A stretch of 17,921 bases of DNA from DASPKM01 sp036402175 (lineage in GTDB: Bacteria > Bacteroidota > Bacteroidia > Chitinophagales > Chitinophagaceae): positions 1 through 17,921 of the forward strand of contig DASWTK010000044.1 of the NCBI GenBank assembly GCA_036402175.1, written 5' to 3'. The position numbers and the translations under genes were made by a program. Shown in pieces: positions 1 to 7,827 of this stretch (its first letter is position 1; each line of letters starts with the position of its first letter). Under the pieces are notes generated by a model. It saw nothing but the letters and a program-made list of their open reading frames with translations, searched no databases and was not told where the DNA came from.

Positions 1-184
1 CATGCAACCATAACACACCAGGCTGTTTTTAATGCTTTCAGATTGTTGCACCCGTTAACAACAAACAAGTAATTATTAAGTATACACTCAATTATCCGGG
101 CCCATCCAGTGAAGAATAAATAATTTGTCGCTACTCGCCCCATTTTAGTCGCATCTGCACACCATTACAAAAATCTATCGAATA

Positions 185-192
185 TACCTTTG
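185..192 (+). promoter_or_regulatory. Possible Bacteroidota -7 element (TACCTTTG)
   Basis: TACCTTTG fits the Bacteroidota -7 consensus TAnnTTTG exactly and lies 16 bases before the ATG of the reductase gene at 209. I find no TTG or TTTG at the expected distance upstream (about positions 158-168), so the -33 half is missing. A start of transcription from this element would leave a leader of only about 10 bases. It is the only exact TAnnTTTG match I found directly upstream of a gene here. Confidence 0.3.
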
Positions 193-208
193 AGTAAACA
201 ATAATAAA

Positions 209-868
209 ATGAGAAAGATTATCACAAGCACATTCATGACACTCGACGGCGTAATTCAGGCTCCGGGCGGGCCGCAGGAAGATACATCCGGAAACTTCAA
301 GTATGGTGGATGGACGGTCAACTACTGGGATCCTGTAATGATGCAGGTGATGGCAGAAGCATCTCAAACACCGTACGATATGCTGCTGGGCAGAAAAACT
401 TACGAAATTTTTGCCGCGCACTGGCCGTTTGTGAAAAATGACCCGATGGCCGATATATTAAATAAGGCGAAAAAATATGTTGCAACCAATACCCTGAAAT
501 CTGCAACCTGGGAAAATACGGAGCTGCTGAATGGAAATGTAGTAGAAAAAGTAAAAAAAATAAAAGCGGAAGATGGGATTGATCTCCTGATCTATGGAAG
601 CGGCAACTTTATCCAAACACTTTTGAAGAATAATCTCATTGATGAGCTCAGGTTATGGATATTCCCGCTGGTAATAGGAAACGGTAAGAAATTATTCGCT
701 GAGGGAGTCGTTCCCGCAAACCTGAAACTTGAAAATTACAAGGTATCGGATTCCGGAGTGATCATGACCACCTACATACCCAGTGGTGAAATCAAAACAG
801 GATCATTCGCGCTCGACGAACCAACGGACCTGGAAATTAAAAGAAGAAAGGAAATCGCGCAGCAATAA
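209..868 (+). CDS. Dihydrofolate reductase family protein (RibD C-terminal domain)
   Basis: This is a 219-residue cytosolic protein with the DHFR-like fold of the RibD C-terminal domain (PF01872), which reduces small molecules with NAD(P)H. The N-terminus MRKIITSTFMTLDG is the usual first strand of this family. LLGRKTYEIFAAHWP (residues 59-73) is the conserved nucleotide-contacting segment, IYGSG (128-132) is the glycine loop, and LIDELRL plus PLVIGNGKKLF (143-163) form the conserved C-terminal core. The length is normal for stand-alone members. These proteins are not the folate enzyme FolA and rarely have a known substrate; no riboflavin gene lies nearby. The ATG at 209 was chosen because the family motif begins within a few residues of it. 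The gene converges on the protease gene, with 20 bases between the two stops. Confidence 0.88.
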   Translation: MRKIITSTFMTLDGVIQAPGGPQEDTSGNFKYGGWTVNYWDPVMMQVMAEASQTPYDMLLGRKTYEIFAAHWPFVKNDPMADILNKAKKYVATNTLKSATWENTELLNGNVVEKVKKIKAEDGIDLLIYGSGNFIQTLLKNNLIDELRLWIFPLVIGNGKKLFAEGVVPANLKLENYKVSDSGVIMTTYIPSGEIKTGSFALDEPTDLEIKRRKEIAQQ

Positions 869-888
869 TTTTCTTATCCCTATGTAAA

Positions 889-2067
889 TCAAAAAATGCT
901 GTCGGGTCTCAGGGACGTTTGGATCAATTCACCATTTCTGCTTATGATCAGCTTGATCTTTCCCTGGCCCGACTGCAATAGGGTTTTATACTGATTTATA
1001 TTATTTGATAAATTGTTGTCAACTCCTATCAGAACATCTCCGGGCTGCAGACCGCATTTTTCACCAGGCGAGCCTGGCAACACATCCTGGATGAGTATCT
1101 GGCCATTTTCAAAATAAATCCCGAGGCCGGTATATGCATAATCAAATGGCTCGCGGTAGTGAGAATTAGGCACGAGATGGATCTCACCTTTTGGATAATT
1201 CACCGTAAGATTAAAACGCCTTAGAAGGTCATTTCCCAGCAGGCCTGTGACGCGGGGATAAGCTGTAACATTGTACATGTCCTCATAAAGATGAGCAGGT
1301 ACATTGCGAAATCTAAATCTGCCGATCTGCAGTGTTTTTACAACGGTGATCCGCATTGCAAGTTTACCACCCAATCCTTCTGTCTGTGTATGTATAGGCT
1401 TACGCTTCCTGACCAGCACACTACTGTCTTTGACGAATTGTTCATTCATTAATAAACAAAGGCCCGCGCCTGTATCAAAATAATAATTGCTGCGGACTTT
1501 CCGCTGATCTTTTACCACAAGCTCCTGGGCAGGCAACCGGTTTATAACAGGCCTGAGAAGGGTTCCCCTGCGGTCGTATTCAATTTCACCCGGACTATAT
1601 ATCGCTATTTCCAGGCTGTCGAAATCGATCTTAACTATATAACGGCTGAAAAAGCTATACCCTATTATTCCATCAATCCTTTCACCATAAACACTGCTGA
1701 GCAGCTGGTAATTATTTATGTGAAAATTCAGGTTGCTTATGGTCAGCCCCGGAAAGTGAAGCTTCTTATCAAACACATAATGTACTTTCCTGGCACTGCC
1801 CATGCCAACAACAGTTGTGTCGGAAGGAACCGTTTCAATGTTGAACAATTCACAGGTGGTGGAATCGAGAGAAATACCACTGCTGCCGGTATCAAGAATA
1901 AAATTGAAGGTTTCGCTGAGCGTATCAACTTTGGCGTTCACCATGATCACTCCGCCGCTGTACTGACGGAACTTAAAAGTTGTGATCACCTGTGCGTCAG
2001 GTTGCGGCTGTAATATTTCCTGCCCGTTGCAGATGCCCGCAAAGAACAGTGGGAATAAGAATTTCAT
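889..2067 (-). CDS. Secreted retropepsin-like aspartyl protease with C-terminal PDZ domain
   Basis: This 392-residue exported protein has two pepsin-like aspartyl motifs, DTGSSG (59-64) and DTGAG (198-202). Each half is followed by a hydrophobic-Gly element (IDGIIG at 131-136, VTGLLG at 273-278), the pattern of a two-lobed retropepsin-like protease (PF13650 type) folded from a single chain. A PDZ domain follows at about 314-380 (GLGIYFENG, PGSPGEKCGL, GDVLIGVD), a common arrangement in Bacteroidota. The signal peptide is short, with a likely cut near residues 15-16 before QE; an in-frame TGA upstream leaves no earlier ATG. It probably acts in the periplasm or at the cell surface on unknown substrates. 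The gene lies 68 bases after the NTF2-fold gene on the same strand and may be the last gene of that transcript. Both catalytic aspartates are present, so activity is likely. Confidence 0.87.
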   Translation of the reverse strand: MKFLFPLFFAGICNGQEILQPQPDAQVITTFKFRQYSGGVIMVNAKVDTLSETFNFILDTGSSGISLDSTTCELFNIETVPSDTTVVGMGSARKVHYVFDKKLHFPGLTISNLNFHINNYQLLSSVYGERIDGIIGYSFFSRYIVKIDFDSLEIAIYSPGEIEYDRRGTLLRPVINRLPAQELVVKDQRKVRSNYYFDTGAGLCLLMNEQFVKDSSVLVRKRKPIHTQTEGLGGKLAMRITVVKTLQIGRFRFRNVPAHLYEDMYNVTAYPRVTGLLGNDLLRRFNLTVNYPKGEIHLVPNSHYREPFDYAYTGLGIYFENGQILIQDVLPGSPGEKCGLQPGDVLIGVDNNLSNNINQYKTLLQSGQGKIKLIISRNGELIQTSLRPDSIF

Positions 2068-2135
2068 ATTATCAGTATATCATGATCCGCTTGTTTCTTC
2101 AACACAAATTGCACTTGATAATGTGATCCGCTGGG

Positions 2136-2639
2136 CTATTGTTTAACCGGAGTGATCTGGGCCTGAACACACCACCATCTTCCATTTTCTTTTATATAGG
2201 TATCGGTATAAACCGAGCTGCCATGTACTGTTTCACCATTCACATTTTTGGTATAAACAGTTCTTGAATACACCAACGCCATATTACCGAAGATGCGGAT
2301 CAGTTCATCAGTATGAGTGAATGAAGTATATCCACTGCTGTTATATCCATTAGCCCAACCTTCCATGTATTTCCTGCGGTTGCTTACAGTTCCATCGCCA
2401 TTGATGCAAATAAAATTATCATGAATGATCTCATTATGGGCAACCGTATCCATATTCACAAAATTTCTTATGAACTGTGAATTCATATCACTCAGAACCA
2501 TTTTGTCGGCTATAGCCGTAGAAGTAGTCATATCAGTTGATTTTTGTTTTACAGGCACCAGCGTTGGCTGGGAAAGCACAACGCATGATGCATGTAACAG
2601 TAGAAATAAAAAAATCAAAGGAACCGGTTTACATATCAT
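2136..2639 (-). CDS. Secreted NTF2-fold (SnoaL/DUF4440-like) protein
   Basis: This is a 167-residue protein with a hydrophobic N-terminal export signal (residues 3-22) and a likely signal peptidase I cut after VLS at residues 21-23. HASC at 16-19 is a poor lipobox because His takes the position where Leu is expected. The mature part (about 45-163) has the NTF2/SnoaL-like order: an N-terminal helix with FIRNFVNMD, the EIIHDNFICINGDG strand, RRKYMEGW, a central strand with ALVYSRTVYT, and the closing strand with YIKENGRWWCVQAQ. Members of this family are steroid-isomerase-like enzymes or ligand-binding proteins, and the substrate cannot be read from sequence. Its ATG overlaps the stop codon of the membrane protein gene upstream (ATGA, 2636-2639), so the two are probably translationally coupled. 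Confidence 0.75.
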   Translation of the reverse strand: MICKPVPLIFLFLLLHASCVVLSQPTLVPVKQKSTDMTTSTAIADKMVLSDMNSQFIRNFVNMDTVAHNEIIHDNFICINGDGTVSNRRKYMEGWANGYNSSGYTSFTHTDELIRIFGNMALVYSRTVYTKNVNGETVHGSSVYTDTYIKENGRWWCVQAQITPVKQ

Positions 2640-3115
2640 GATACTGCTGTTTGCCTGGCTGAATAGTATCTATGCGCGAAAAATGCAAGGGGAATTCCCA
2701 TGGCTATAACTAAAATGCCAGCAGCTAAAGCAGCATTACTAAGTTTAAACGCGGCAGGGCCGGGTGTCCTGCTGATCGGCAGGACTACAAAATGCATGAA
2801 TGACCAGATAAAAATTCCATATAAGATCCCAAGAACGAACTTGTTCCTGGTCAGTTGAATAAAAACAGGATAAGCCAGGAAGTAAAAAAGCGTAAATAAA
2901 AACGCGATCAGGTAATGAAATCCCAGGCCCGAAGCTATCATGCCTGATCCGCCGCTGAACGCCTGCTTTCCAAATACGCCACTGGCAATATATTTGAGCA
3001 CTTTATCGGGGGTTGTACCTCTGCTTACGTATGCATTTGTAAATGCAAGTATAATGTCCAATGATCCCGCAACGAGTGCGGCTATAATAACTGCGGATAA
3101 TAACTTTGATTTCAT
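2636..3115 (-). CDS. Four-helix inner membrane protein, function unknown
   Basis: This is a 159-residue hydrophobic protein with about four membrane segments, near residues 6-27, 64-86, 93-115 and 130-149. It contains KYIASGVFGKQAFSGG (41-56), a segment I associate with small uncharacterised membrane proteins related in style to DUF1440/YagU, but I cannot assign a family firmly. The C-terminus (AHRYYSARQ) is positively charged and probably cytosolic. The stop overlaps the start of the secreted NTF2-fold gene by four bases (ATGA), which suggests the two products are made together and perhaps work together at the membrane. The upstream neighbour on the same strand is the LytTR regulator, 151 bases away, so this gene could either share its transcript or be one of its targets. 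Confidence 0.7.
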   Translation of the reverse strand: MKSKLLSAVIIAALVAGSLDIILAFTNAYVSRGTTPDKVLKYIASGVFGKQAFSGGSGMIASGLGFHYLIAFLFTLFYFLAYPVFIQLTRNKFVLGILYGIFIWSFMHFVVLPISRTPGPAAFKLSNAALAAGILVIAMGIPLAFFAHRYYSARQTAVS

Positions 3116-3164
3116 ACGATCAATGAAATTATCCCTTATTGGAATTCCGCTTTTGGATTTTCAA

Positions 3165-3219
3165 CCAATTACAATTAATATCTGTCAGAATGTTTTCATT
3201 GGTAGATTCAGGTAATTGG
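3165..3219. repeat. 8-base inverted repeat in the regulator/membrane-protein gap
   Basis: CCAATTAC (3165-3172) and GTAATTGG (3212-3219) are perfect reverse complements separated by 39 bases. They lie in the 151-base gap between the LytTR regulator and the membrane protein gene. The pair could be an operator or a weak mRNA structure, but the spacing is long and the arms are AT-rich, so chance is a fair explanation. Confidence 0.2.
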
Positions 3220-3266
3220 GCAATAATTGAAGACATTTCCAGAACAGGACGCTGATAGAAATTAAT

Positions 3267-3977
3267 CTATGCCTCTTCCCCCAGAATTGAAGTAACCAGT
3301 TCTTTATAACTTCTGCCGATTGGAATCCTGTTACCGGAAATTTCAATTTCAGCTGCGGAGAATGCATCTATTTTATCTTTCGCTACAATAAACGAACGGT
3401 GAACCCTTATAAAATTATTCTTTGCCAGCAATCCTTCTATTTCCCCGATCTGAAATTTGGTCAGGAGTGATCTTTCTTTTGTTGTTACGTTAATATATTC
3501 CTTCCTGCTTTCTATAAACAGGATCTCATCAAGGAATATCCTGATACGTTTTTTATTGACGTTAAAATACAGGTGAGCTCTTTCCCCACCAGTGCCTATG
3601 TTGCTTACGGGTTCACCGCTACCAACAGGCTTTAATTTATTTACAGCCATCAGAAAGCGGTTAAAATTAATTGGCTTGACCAGGTAATCAATTACATTCA
3701 GTTCAAATCCTTCAATGGCATAATCCCTGTATGCCGACGTAATAATGATCTGCGGCGGCGCTTTCAGGGTTCTGATAAAATCGAGGCCTTTCAACCGTGG
3801 AAGATGGATATCCAGAAATACTACCTCTATTTTTTCCTTCTGCAGCATTTCCATGGCAAAGATCGCATCGCTGCAAATTGCCTTGAGCATCAGAAAGGGA
3901 ACCTGCCTGATGTAATCTTCAAGCACTTCAGCAGCAATGGGTTCATCCTCAACGATGATACAGCTAAACTTTTCCAT
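3267..3977 (-). CDS. LytTR-family response regulator
   Basis: This is a DNA-binding response regulator of 236 residues counted from the ATG at 3977. The receiver domain (residues 4-120) has the acidic pair E10-D11, the phosphorylated Asp56 in VVFLDIHLP, Thr80 in IITSAY and Lys101 in YLVKP. A LytTR DNA-binding domain follows (about 138-233), with FIESRKEYINV, FIRVHRSFIV and IPIGRSYKE. It should be phosphorylated by the kinase encoded just upstream, whose 3' end overlaps this gene by 14 bases. An in-frame TTG at 3986 would add three residues; I prefer the ATG because MEKFSCIIVEDEP is the usual N-terminus. LytTR regulators bind short direct repeats in promoters. Likely targets are its own operon or the adjacent membrane and secreted genes, which is inferred from position only. 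Confidence 0.92.
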   Translation of the reverse strand: MEKFSCIIVEDEPIAAEVLEDYIRQVPFLMLKAICSDAIFAMEMLQKEKIEVVFLDIHLPRLKGLDFIRTLKAPPQIIITSAYRDYAIEGFELNVIDYLVKPINFNRFLMAVNKLKPVGSGEPVSNIGTGGERAHLYFNVNKKRIRIFLDEILFIESRKEYINVTTKERSLLTKFQIGEIEGLLAKNNFIRVHRSFIVAKDKIDAFSAAEIEISGNRIPIGRSYKELVTSILGEEA

Positions 3978-5022
3978 AACTATCAAGATTTAAAGTGATG
4001 GTAACCTTGAATGTCTTTCCGTGGTTGTCAATTAAAAGCTCATGCTCTCCATACATCAGTTCAAGCTGTCGTCTGATATTAGACAGACCAATATTGCCGT
4101 TCGTTGATTTTACTTTGCCGTTTTCAACCGTATTTTCAATACAAAAAAATAAGTTTCTTCTGTTTAGCCTGATGTCTATGTCAATAAAAGAATCGAACCT
4201 CGTTTCACTTACACCATGCTTGAATGAGTTTTCAACCAGGGGCAATAACAGCAAGGGGGAAATCGGCTCTGATCCATTGTCAATATCTTTCTTCATCACT
4301 ACCGATAATCTGTCGCTATAGCGGATCTTCTCCAGACTGATATAATCCTCCATCATCTGTATCTCATCGGATATGGCAATCGATTCCTTTTTTGATTCAT
4401 AGATCATGAAACTGAGCAGTTCAGACAACTTCATCACTACTTCCGGAGTTTTGTCTGATTTTTTCCTGGCCAGTCCATATATGTTATTCAATGTATTGAA
4501 CAGGAAATGCGGATTGGTCTGGTTACGCAGGAATTTTAATTCAGTCTGCAATTTTTCCTTTATCAGGTTTTGCTCTCTCAACCTTGAAGAAGTCTGAAGC
4601 CTTAGTAGCTTTAATGTAATTGCAATACCCGTAATGTATCCTACTTCAAGAATGGAAATTAAAATATTCCTGGCATTGAATAAAGACGCTGTTACCTCCA
4701 ATTGATAAATGCGCGGATACACCAGGTAGTGAAAAGTAATTCTGAAAAAGCCAACAGAAAGCGCAACAACAATTGCGATCTCTGGGATCAGCCTGGCCCA
4801 ATCCTTCTTGTCGCTTACGAGCTTCTGTACTCCGAAATTTATAAAATAATAAACTATGATAAGCTTTGCGGGAAGTAAGGCAAATGCTGTTTGAACCGCC
4901 ATCCAGAATTGCTGTCCTTCGGGTACTGTTTTAATGATCGGCCCCATCCAGGTAAAGTGCAAAAATGTATCCTGCACCAGATAAACCATCCAGAATATGA
5001 TATGAATGACCGGCCGACTCAT
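3964..5022 (-). CDS. LytS/YesM-type sensor histidine kinase
   Basis: This is a membrane histidine kinase of 352 residues counted from the ATG at 5022. Four hydrophobic segments (about 5-22, 40-64, 78-100 and 117-140) form the sensor part, with no large periplasmic domain. A short coiled coil (about 145-167) leads to the His_kinase domain (PF06580), with phospho-acceptor His172 in QTNPHFLFNTLNN. The ATPase domain has the N-box LLPLVENSFKHG (Asn265) and the GNIGLSNIRRQLELMYG lid region (309-325). An upstream in-frame TTG at 5064 would add 14 residues, but MSRPVIHIIFWMVYLVQD is the typical start of these kinases, so the ATG is preferred. The gene overlaps the LytTR regulator by 14 bases, giving a standard co-translated pair. 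The signal it senses is unknown; these four-helix sensors usually respond within the membrane. Confidence 0.92.
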   Translation of the reverse strand: MSRPVIHIIFWMVYLVQDTFLHFTWMGPIIKTVPEGQQFWMAVQTAFALLPAKLIIVYYFINFGVQKLVSDKKDWARLIPEIAIVVALSVGFFRITFHYLVYPRIYQLEVTASLFNARNILISILEVGYITGIAITLKLLRLQTSSRLREQNLIKEKLQTELKFLRNQTNPHFLFNTLNNIYGLARKKSDKTPEVVMKLSELLSFMIYESKKESIAISDEIQMMEDYISLEKIRYSDRLSVVMKKDIDNGSEPISPLLLLPLVENSFKHGVSETRFDSFIDIDIRLNRRNLFFCIENTVENGKVKSTNGNIGLSNIRRQLELMYGEHELLIDNHGKTFKVTITLNLDSYGKV

Positions 5023-5130
5023 ATATACATCAAAAGTCGTCAAATAGTCCGATTCGCACAGCAATTACACAAACAACCGCTATCTCGGTATTAACGACCT
5101 GAAACGCTGGCCTGACTTCCCGCACAATTA

Positions 5131-5163
5131 ATAAAAAGCATCCGTAACGACTTACGGATGCTT
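5131..5163 (-). terminator. Strong rho-independent terminator after the sugar dehydrogenase gene
   Basis: Positions 5136-5147 (AAGCATCCGTAA) and 5152-5163 (TTACGGATGCTT) form a perfect 12-base-pair stem with a four-base loop at 5148-5151. Read on the minus strand, the stem is followed at once by TTTATTAATT, which with the two T pairs at the stem base gives a U-rich tail. It lies 33 bases after the stop codon of the PQQ-type dehydrogenase, so it should end that transcript before the LytS-type kinase gene. On the plus strand there is no T-tract, so it works in one direction. Confidence 0.9.
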
Positions 5164-5195
5164 ATCACCTTCACAAAACCATTCGGAACACAACA

Positions 5196-6635
5196 TCAAT
5201 CGGCCAGGACCAGTTTGAAGATCTTACCGGTATTTCCGGTCGGCCCCAGCAGATTTGAAACAGCCAGGTAAATTTCGCCGGAGAGATCCTGTCCAAAACC
5301 TCTCAGGTAATACCCAACATCACCCGGATGGCTGGCAAGATTTATTTCCTGATACGCCCATAATCCGGGGCCGGCAGGATTAGATATGAAGAGTTCTCCG
5401 TTTGCGGTTGTTGGCGTCTGAGAAAAAGTTCCGAAAATATATTTACCCTGGAAACCCGGGATCGAATTTCCCCTGTAAACATTTCCCCCGATAATTGTTG
5501 TGGCCCTGCCTCCTGCCGGATTCTGCCAGTTGTTCAGCTCAATTACGGGATCAATAAGCTTGTTACCATACACATCAAAATCAGGGCAGCTTGGCAATTC
5601 CACTTTGTTATTTGCGGCGCTAAAGCAGTGTGTTCCTTCTTTTACATTCCAGCCATAATTTTTTCCTTTCTCCACTACACTTATCTCCTCATACAAAACC
5701 TGTCCGGCATCACCTGCAAACAACCGGCGTGAACCGCTCATGTCAAATGAGAAGCGATATGGATTCCTGAATCCATATGCATAAATTTCATCAAGGCCTG
5801 GTTTGCCAACAAATGGATTATCTGCCGGAATAGTATAAGGCCATGCACCGTCAACATTCAACCTGAGAATACTTCCAAATAAGTTTGATTCTATATCCTG
5901 ACCATTTCCACCAGCATTCACCGGATACCAATCCTCAACATGTCCGGGTGCAACATCGTTGGCGGCTCCGCCATCGCCGATTGAAATATATAAATTACCA
6001 TCTGCGCCAAAAGCAACGGTACCGCCGTTGTGATTTCCTTGCGGATCATCCCATTCCAGAATTACACGCTCGGAATTAATATCTGCTACATTCGGATTGC
6101 CCTGTGAAACTTTAAACTCCGACAGCCTGCTCAGGTTGTTCCAGTTCAACCCCGGCTGAGGACCACCGGCTCGTCTGGGCGCCTGATAATGGACGAAAAA
6201 CCTGCCATTCTTCGCATAGTCAGGGTGGAATGTAAAACCAATCAATCCACGTTCGTCATAAGTTGGAGATAACGGAATTATTTTGCTCGTCATGTCCAGA
6301 AAAGGCACCGGCAGCATCGCACCGGAAGCGTCAACGATCCATATCTTTCCTATCTGGTCGAATATGAATTTCCTGTGAGTGCCATCAGGCGCTTCTTCCA
6401 AACCCAGCGGAGCAGTCATGTTTCCGGCAACCAATTCAATGTCTACGGGTTTTAAGTTTGTTGTCATGCCCGCTGACTTACCGTCAATCGTTGATTCGTC
6501 CACGTTATTCTTTATTTCCTTGCTGCAACTGTTTATTAATACCAGCGCTCCCATTATAACAGTCATCCTTAAGGTCATGCGCACCAATTTATAAATCGCG
6601 GGTACATTCATCCAATTTCGTTTTTCGGAAAGCAT
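5196..6635 (-). CDS. PQQ-dependent sugar dehydrogenase (GSDH family), lipoprotein
   Basis: This 479-residue lipoprotein has a glucose/sorbosone dehydrogenase six-blade propeller (PF07995). Such enzymes oxidise aldose sugars with pyrroloquinoline quinone outside the cytosol. Visible family marks, counted from this ATG, are ERGLIGFTFHPDY (128-140, His137), NHNGGTVAFGADGNLYISIGDGG (201-223, shown here as a region; the likely catalytic His is His202), and YGFRNPYRFSFD (287-298), whose Arg-Asn pair matches the PQQ-contacting pair of soluble glucose dehydrogenase. The N-terminal signal ends in VLINSC, so Cys37 is probably lipidated and the enzyme membrane-anchored. An in-frame TTG at 6665 would add ten residues; ATGs at 6611, 6578 and 6566 would also keep the lipobox. 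No PQQ synthesis gene is visible, so cofactor supply and the true substrate are unknown. The gene is flanked by gaps on both sides and looks monocistronic. Confidence 0.87.
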   Translation of the reverse strand: MLSEKRNWMNVPAIYKLVRMTLRMTVIMGALVLINSCSKEIKNNVDESTIDGKSAGMTTNLKPVDIELVAGNMTAPLGLEEAPDGTHRKFIFDQIGKIWIVDASGAMLPVPFLDMTSKIIPLSPTYDERGLIGFTFHPDYAKNGRFFVHYQAPRRAGGPQPGLNWNNLSRLSEFKVSQGNPNVADINSERVILEWDDPQGNHNGGTVAFGADGNLYISIGDGGAANDVAPGHVEDWYPVNAGGNGQDIESNLFGSILRLNVDGAWPYTIPADNPFVGKPGLDEIYAYGFRNPYRFSFDMSGSRRLFAGDAGQVLYEEISVVEKGKNYGWNVKEGTHCFSAANNKVELPSCPDFDVYGNKLIDPVIELNNWQNPAGGRATTIIGGNVYRGNSIPGFQGKYIFGTFSQTPTTANGELFISNPAGPGLWAYQEINLASHPGDVGYYLRGFGQDLSGEIYLAVSNLLGPTGNTGKIFKLVLAD

Positions 6636-6872
6636 AATAATGATTTTAAAGGTGAAGTAATACAAGCAGGATTGGCGATTCTTTCACTGTAAATGCAAAA
6701 TGGAAAGAGGAGAAGTTCGTGGAGTTGAATTCAATTACGTGCCGGTGGTCAATTCAGTTGCCTGTAATTATTATTTAAGTTTACCGGCTCAGCAGTAAGA
6801 GATGAATTGCATGAGTGCATCAACAGGTAAGAATGGAATAAAAAAGATGAGCCTGCCTGAATTTGCAGAATA
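6636..6872. other. Gene-free gap upstream of the sugar dehydrogenase, with AATTCA-type palindromes
   Basis: No convincing gene lies between the regulator stop (6873) and the dehydrogenase start. The gap holds a perfect 10-base palindrome TTGAATTCAA (6725-6734), a further AATTCA at about 6751-6756, and an AATTAC/GTAATT inverted pair (6733-6738 and 6764-6769). These could be operator half-sites for the dehydrogenase promoter. No exact TAnnTTTG element is present on the minus strand, and no terminator is evident after the regulator gene. Confidence 0.35.
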
Positions 6873-7619
6873 TTATTTCAGACCCAGTTTTTCCATTACA
6901 GATTCCTTTTTCGATTTTGAAACAGGAAGCTGCTCGCCGGTTTCTATTTTAACGTAACCTCCGTCTCCGCGAACGTAATGTGTAATGCACTTAAGGTTAA
7001 CCAGTGTAGAATGGTGAATGCGTTGAAAAAGATCTGCGGGTAATAACTCTTCAATGTCGCCCAGCGAACGCGAAACAAGTATGTATTTTTTATTATTCAG
7101 AAATATTCTGGTGTATGCGCCCTCGGCCTGACAATAAATGATCTGCGAAACCTCCACAAATTCATATCCTTCCCTGTAAGGCAATGCGATCTTTTGCTGT
7201 GAGGAAGGTTGCTTGATGTTACGCAGCAGGTTCTCTATATGAACATTGTTCTGCCGTTGTTCAACCGAATGCTGTGCTTTCGAAACTGCTTCCTTAAGAT
7301 CAGCGGCGGCAATTGGCTTTAACAGATAATCAACCGCGCTTATTCTGAACGCCTTGGCCGCAAACTGATCATGGGCAGTAGTGAAAATTATACTGAAATG
7401 GATTTCATCCAGCATCTCAAGCATTTCAAATCCGTTCATCCACGGCATTTCAATATCTAAAAAAACAAGGTCAGGTTTTTCTTTCCGGATGGCCATGATA
7501 CCTTCCTTGGCGGAATGACAAACAGCTTCCACCTGTACAAATGGACAATGCGCAGCCAGGTCATTCTTTAAAATGCCCGCGCTTTGAGGCTCATCATCGA
7601 TAATTATTGCCCTGATCAT
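6873..7619 (-). CDS. LytTR-family response regulator without an adjacent kinase
   Basis: This is a 248-residue regulator with a receiver domain (residues 3-118) showing D8-D9-E10, phospho-acceptor Asp55 in LVFLDIEMP, Thr80-Thr81 in IIFTTAH and Lys101 in YLLKP. The LytTR DNA-binding domain (about 143-245) shows KIALPYREGYEFV, IIYCQAEGAYTRIFL, FQRIHHSTLVNL and LPVSKSKKESV. All key residues are present. Unlike the regulator at 3267, it has no kinase gene next to it, so its partner must be encoded elsewhere. It is transcribed away from the secreted serine hydrolase gene, with 279 bases between the two starts, an arrangement typical of a regulator controlling its divergent neighbour. The ATG at 7619 gives the expected MIRAIIIDDEP start. 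It could also be cross-activated by the LytS-type kinase at 3964. Confidence 0.92.
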   Translation of the reverse strand: MIRAIIIDDEPQSAGILKNDLAAHCPFVQVEAVCHSAKEGIMAIRKEKPDLVFLDIEMPWMNGFEMLEMLDEIHFSIIFTTAHDQFAAKAFRISAVDYLLKPIAAADLKEAVSKAQHSVEQRQNNVHIENLLRNIKQPSSQQKIALPYREGYEFVEVSQIIYCQAEGAYTRIFLNNKKYILVSRSLGDIEELLPADLFQRIHHSTLVNLKCITHYVRGDGGYVKIETGEQLPVSKSKKESVMEKLGLK

Positions 7620-7813
7620 TCTGGTAGGTTAAATAGTGAAGAAGCTCCATCCAAAAACCTTATGAGATGTTTGTCGTGCCTGGTAAAAATTACGAAAATC
7701 CACTCAGATAACAAATGCCGGTTAATGGTTAGCGACTTTGAATTCATATATGGGCCTTCTCTGTCAAAATCCGAATGAAACTGAAGCCGGTTTGCGCGAA
7801 CAGAGAGGTATAA

Positions 7814-7827
7814 TGTCAAACATGACA
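7814..7827. repeat. TGTCA-N4-TGACA inverted repeat in the divergent promoter region
   Basis: TGTCA (7814-7818) and TGACA (7823-7827) are exact reverse complements around AACA. The site lies in the 279-base region (7620-7898) between the divergent LytTR regulator and serine hydrolase genes, 72 bases before the hydrolase ATG, a plausible place for an operator. It does not resemble the direct-repeat sites usual for LytTR proteins. The rest of this gap shows no exact TAnnTTTG element and no credible gene. Confidence 0.25.

Noticed and set aside
1..208. Left-edge gap, including CAT at 1-3 (a possible minus-strand ATG) and a TTGTTG/CAACAA repeat at 43-64.
   Set aside because: A gene leaving the window at position 3 cannot be judged from one codon, and the 6-base AT-rich repeat with a 10-base loop is weak. 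I see no gene here.
131..506. Minus-strand ORFs antisense to the start of the reductase gene.
   Set aside because: The plus-strand reading has strong family motifs over the same bases; the antisense translations match nothing I recognise.
5023..5064. TTG start extending the LytS-type kinase by 14 residues.
   Set aside because: The extra residues are hydrophilic and unlike kinase N-termini, while the ATG at 5022 gives the expected start directly before the first membrane helix.
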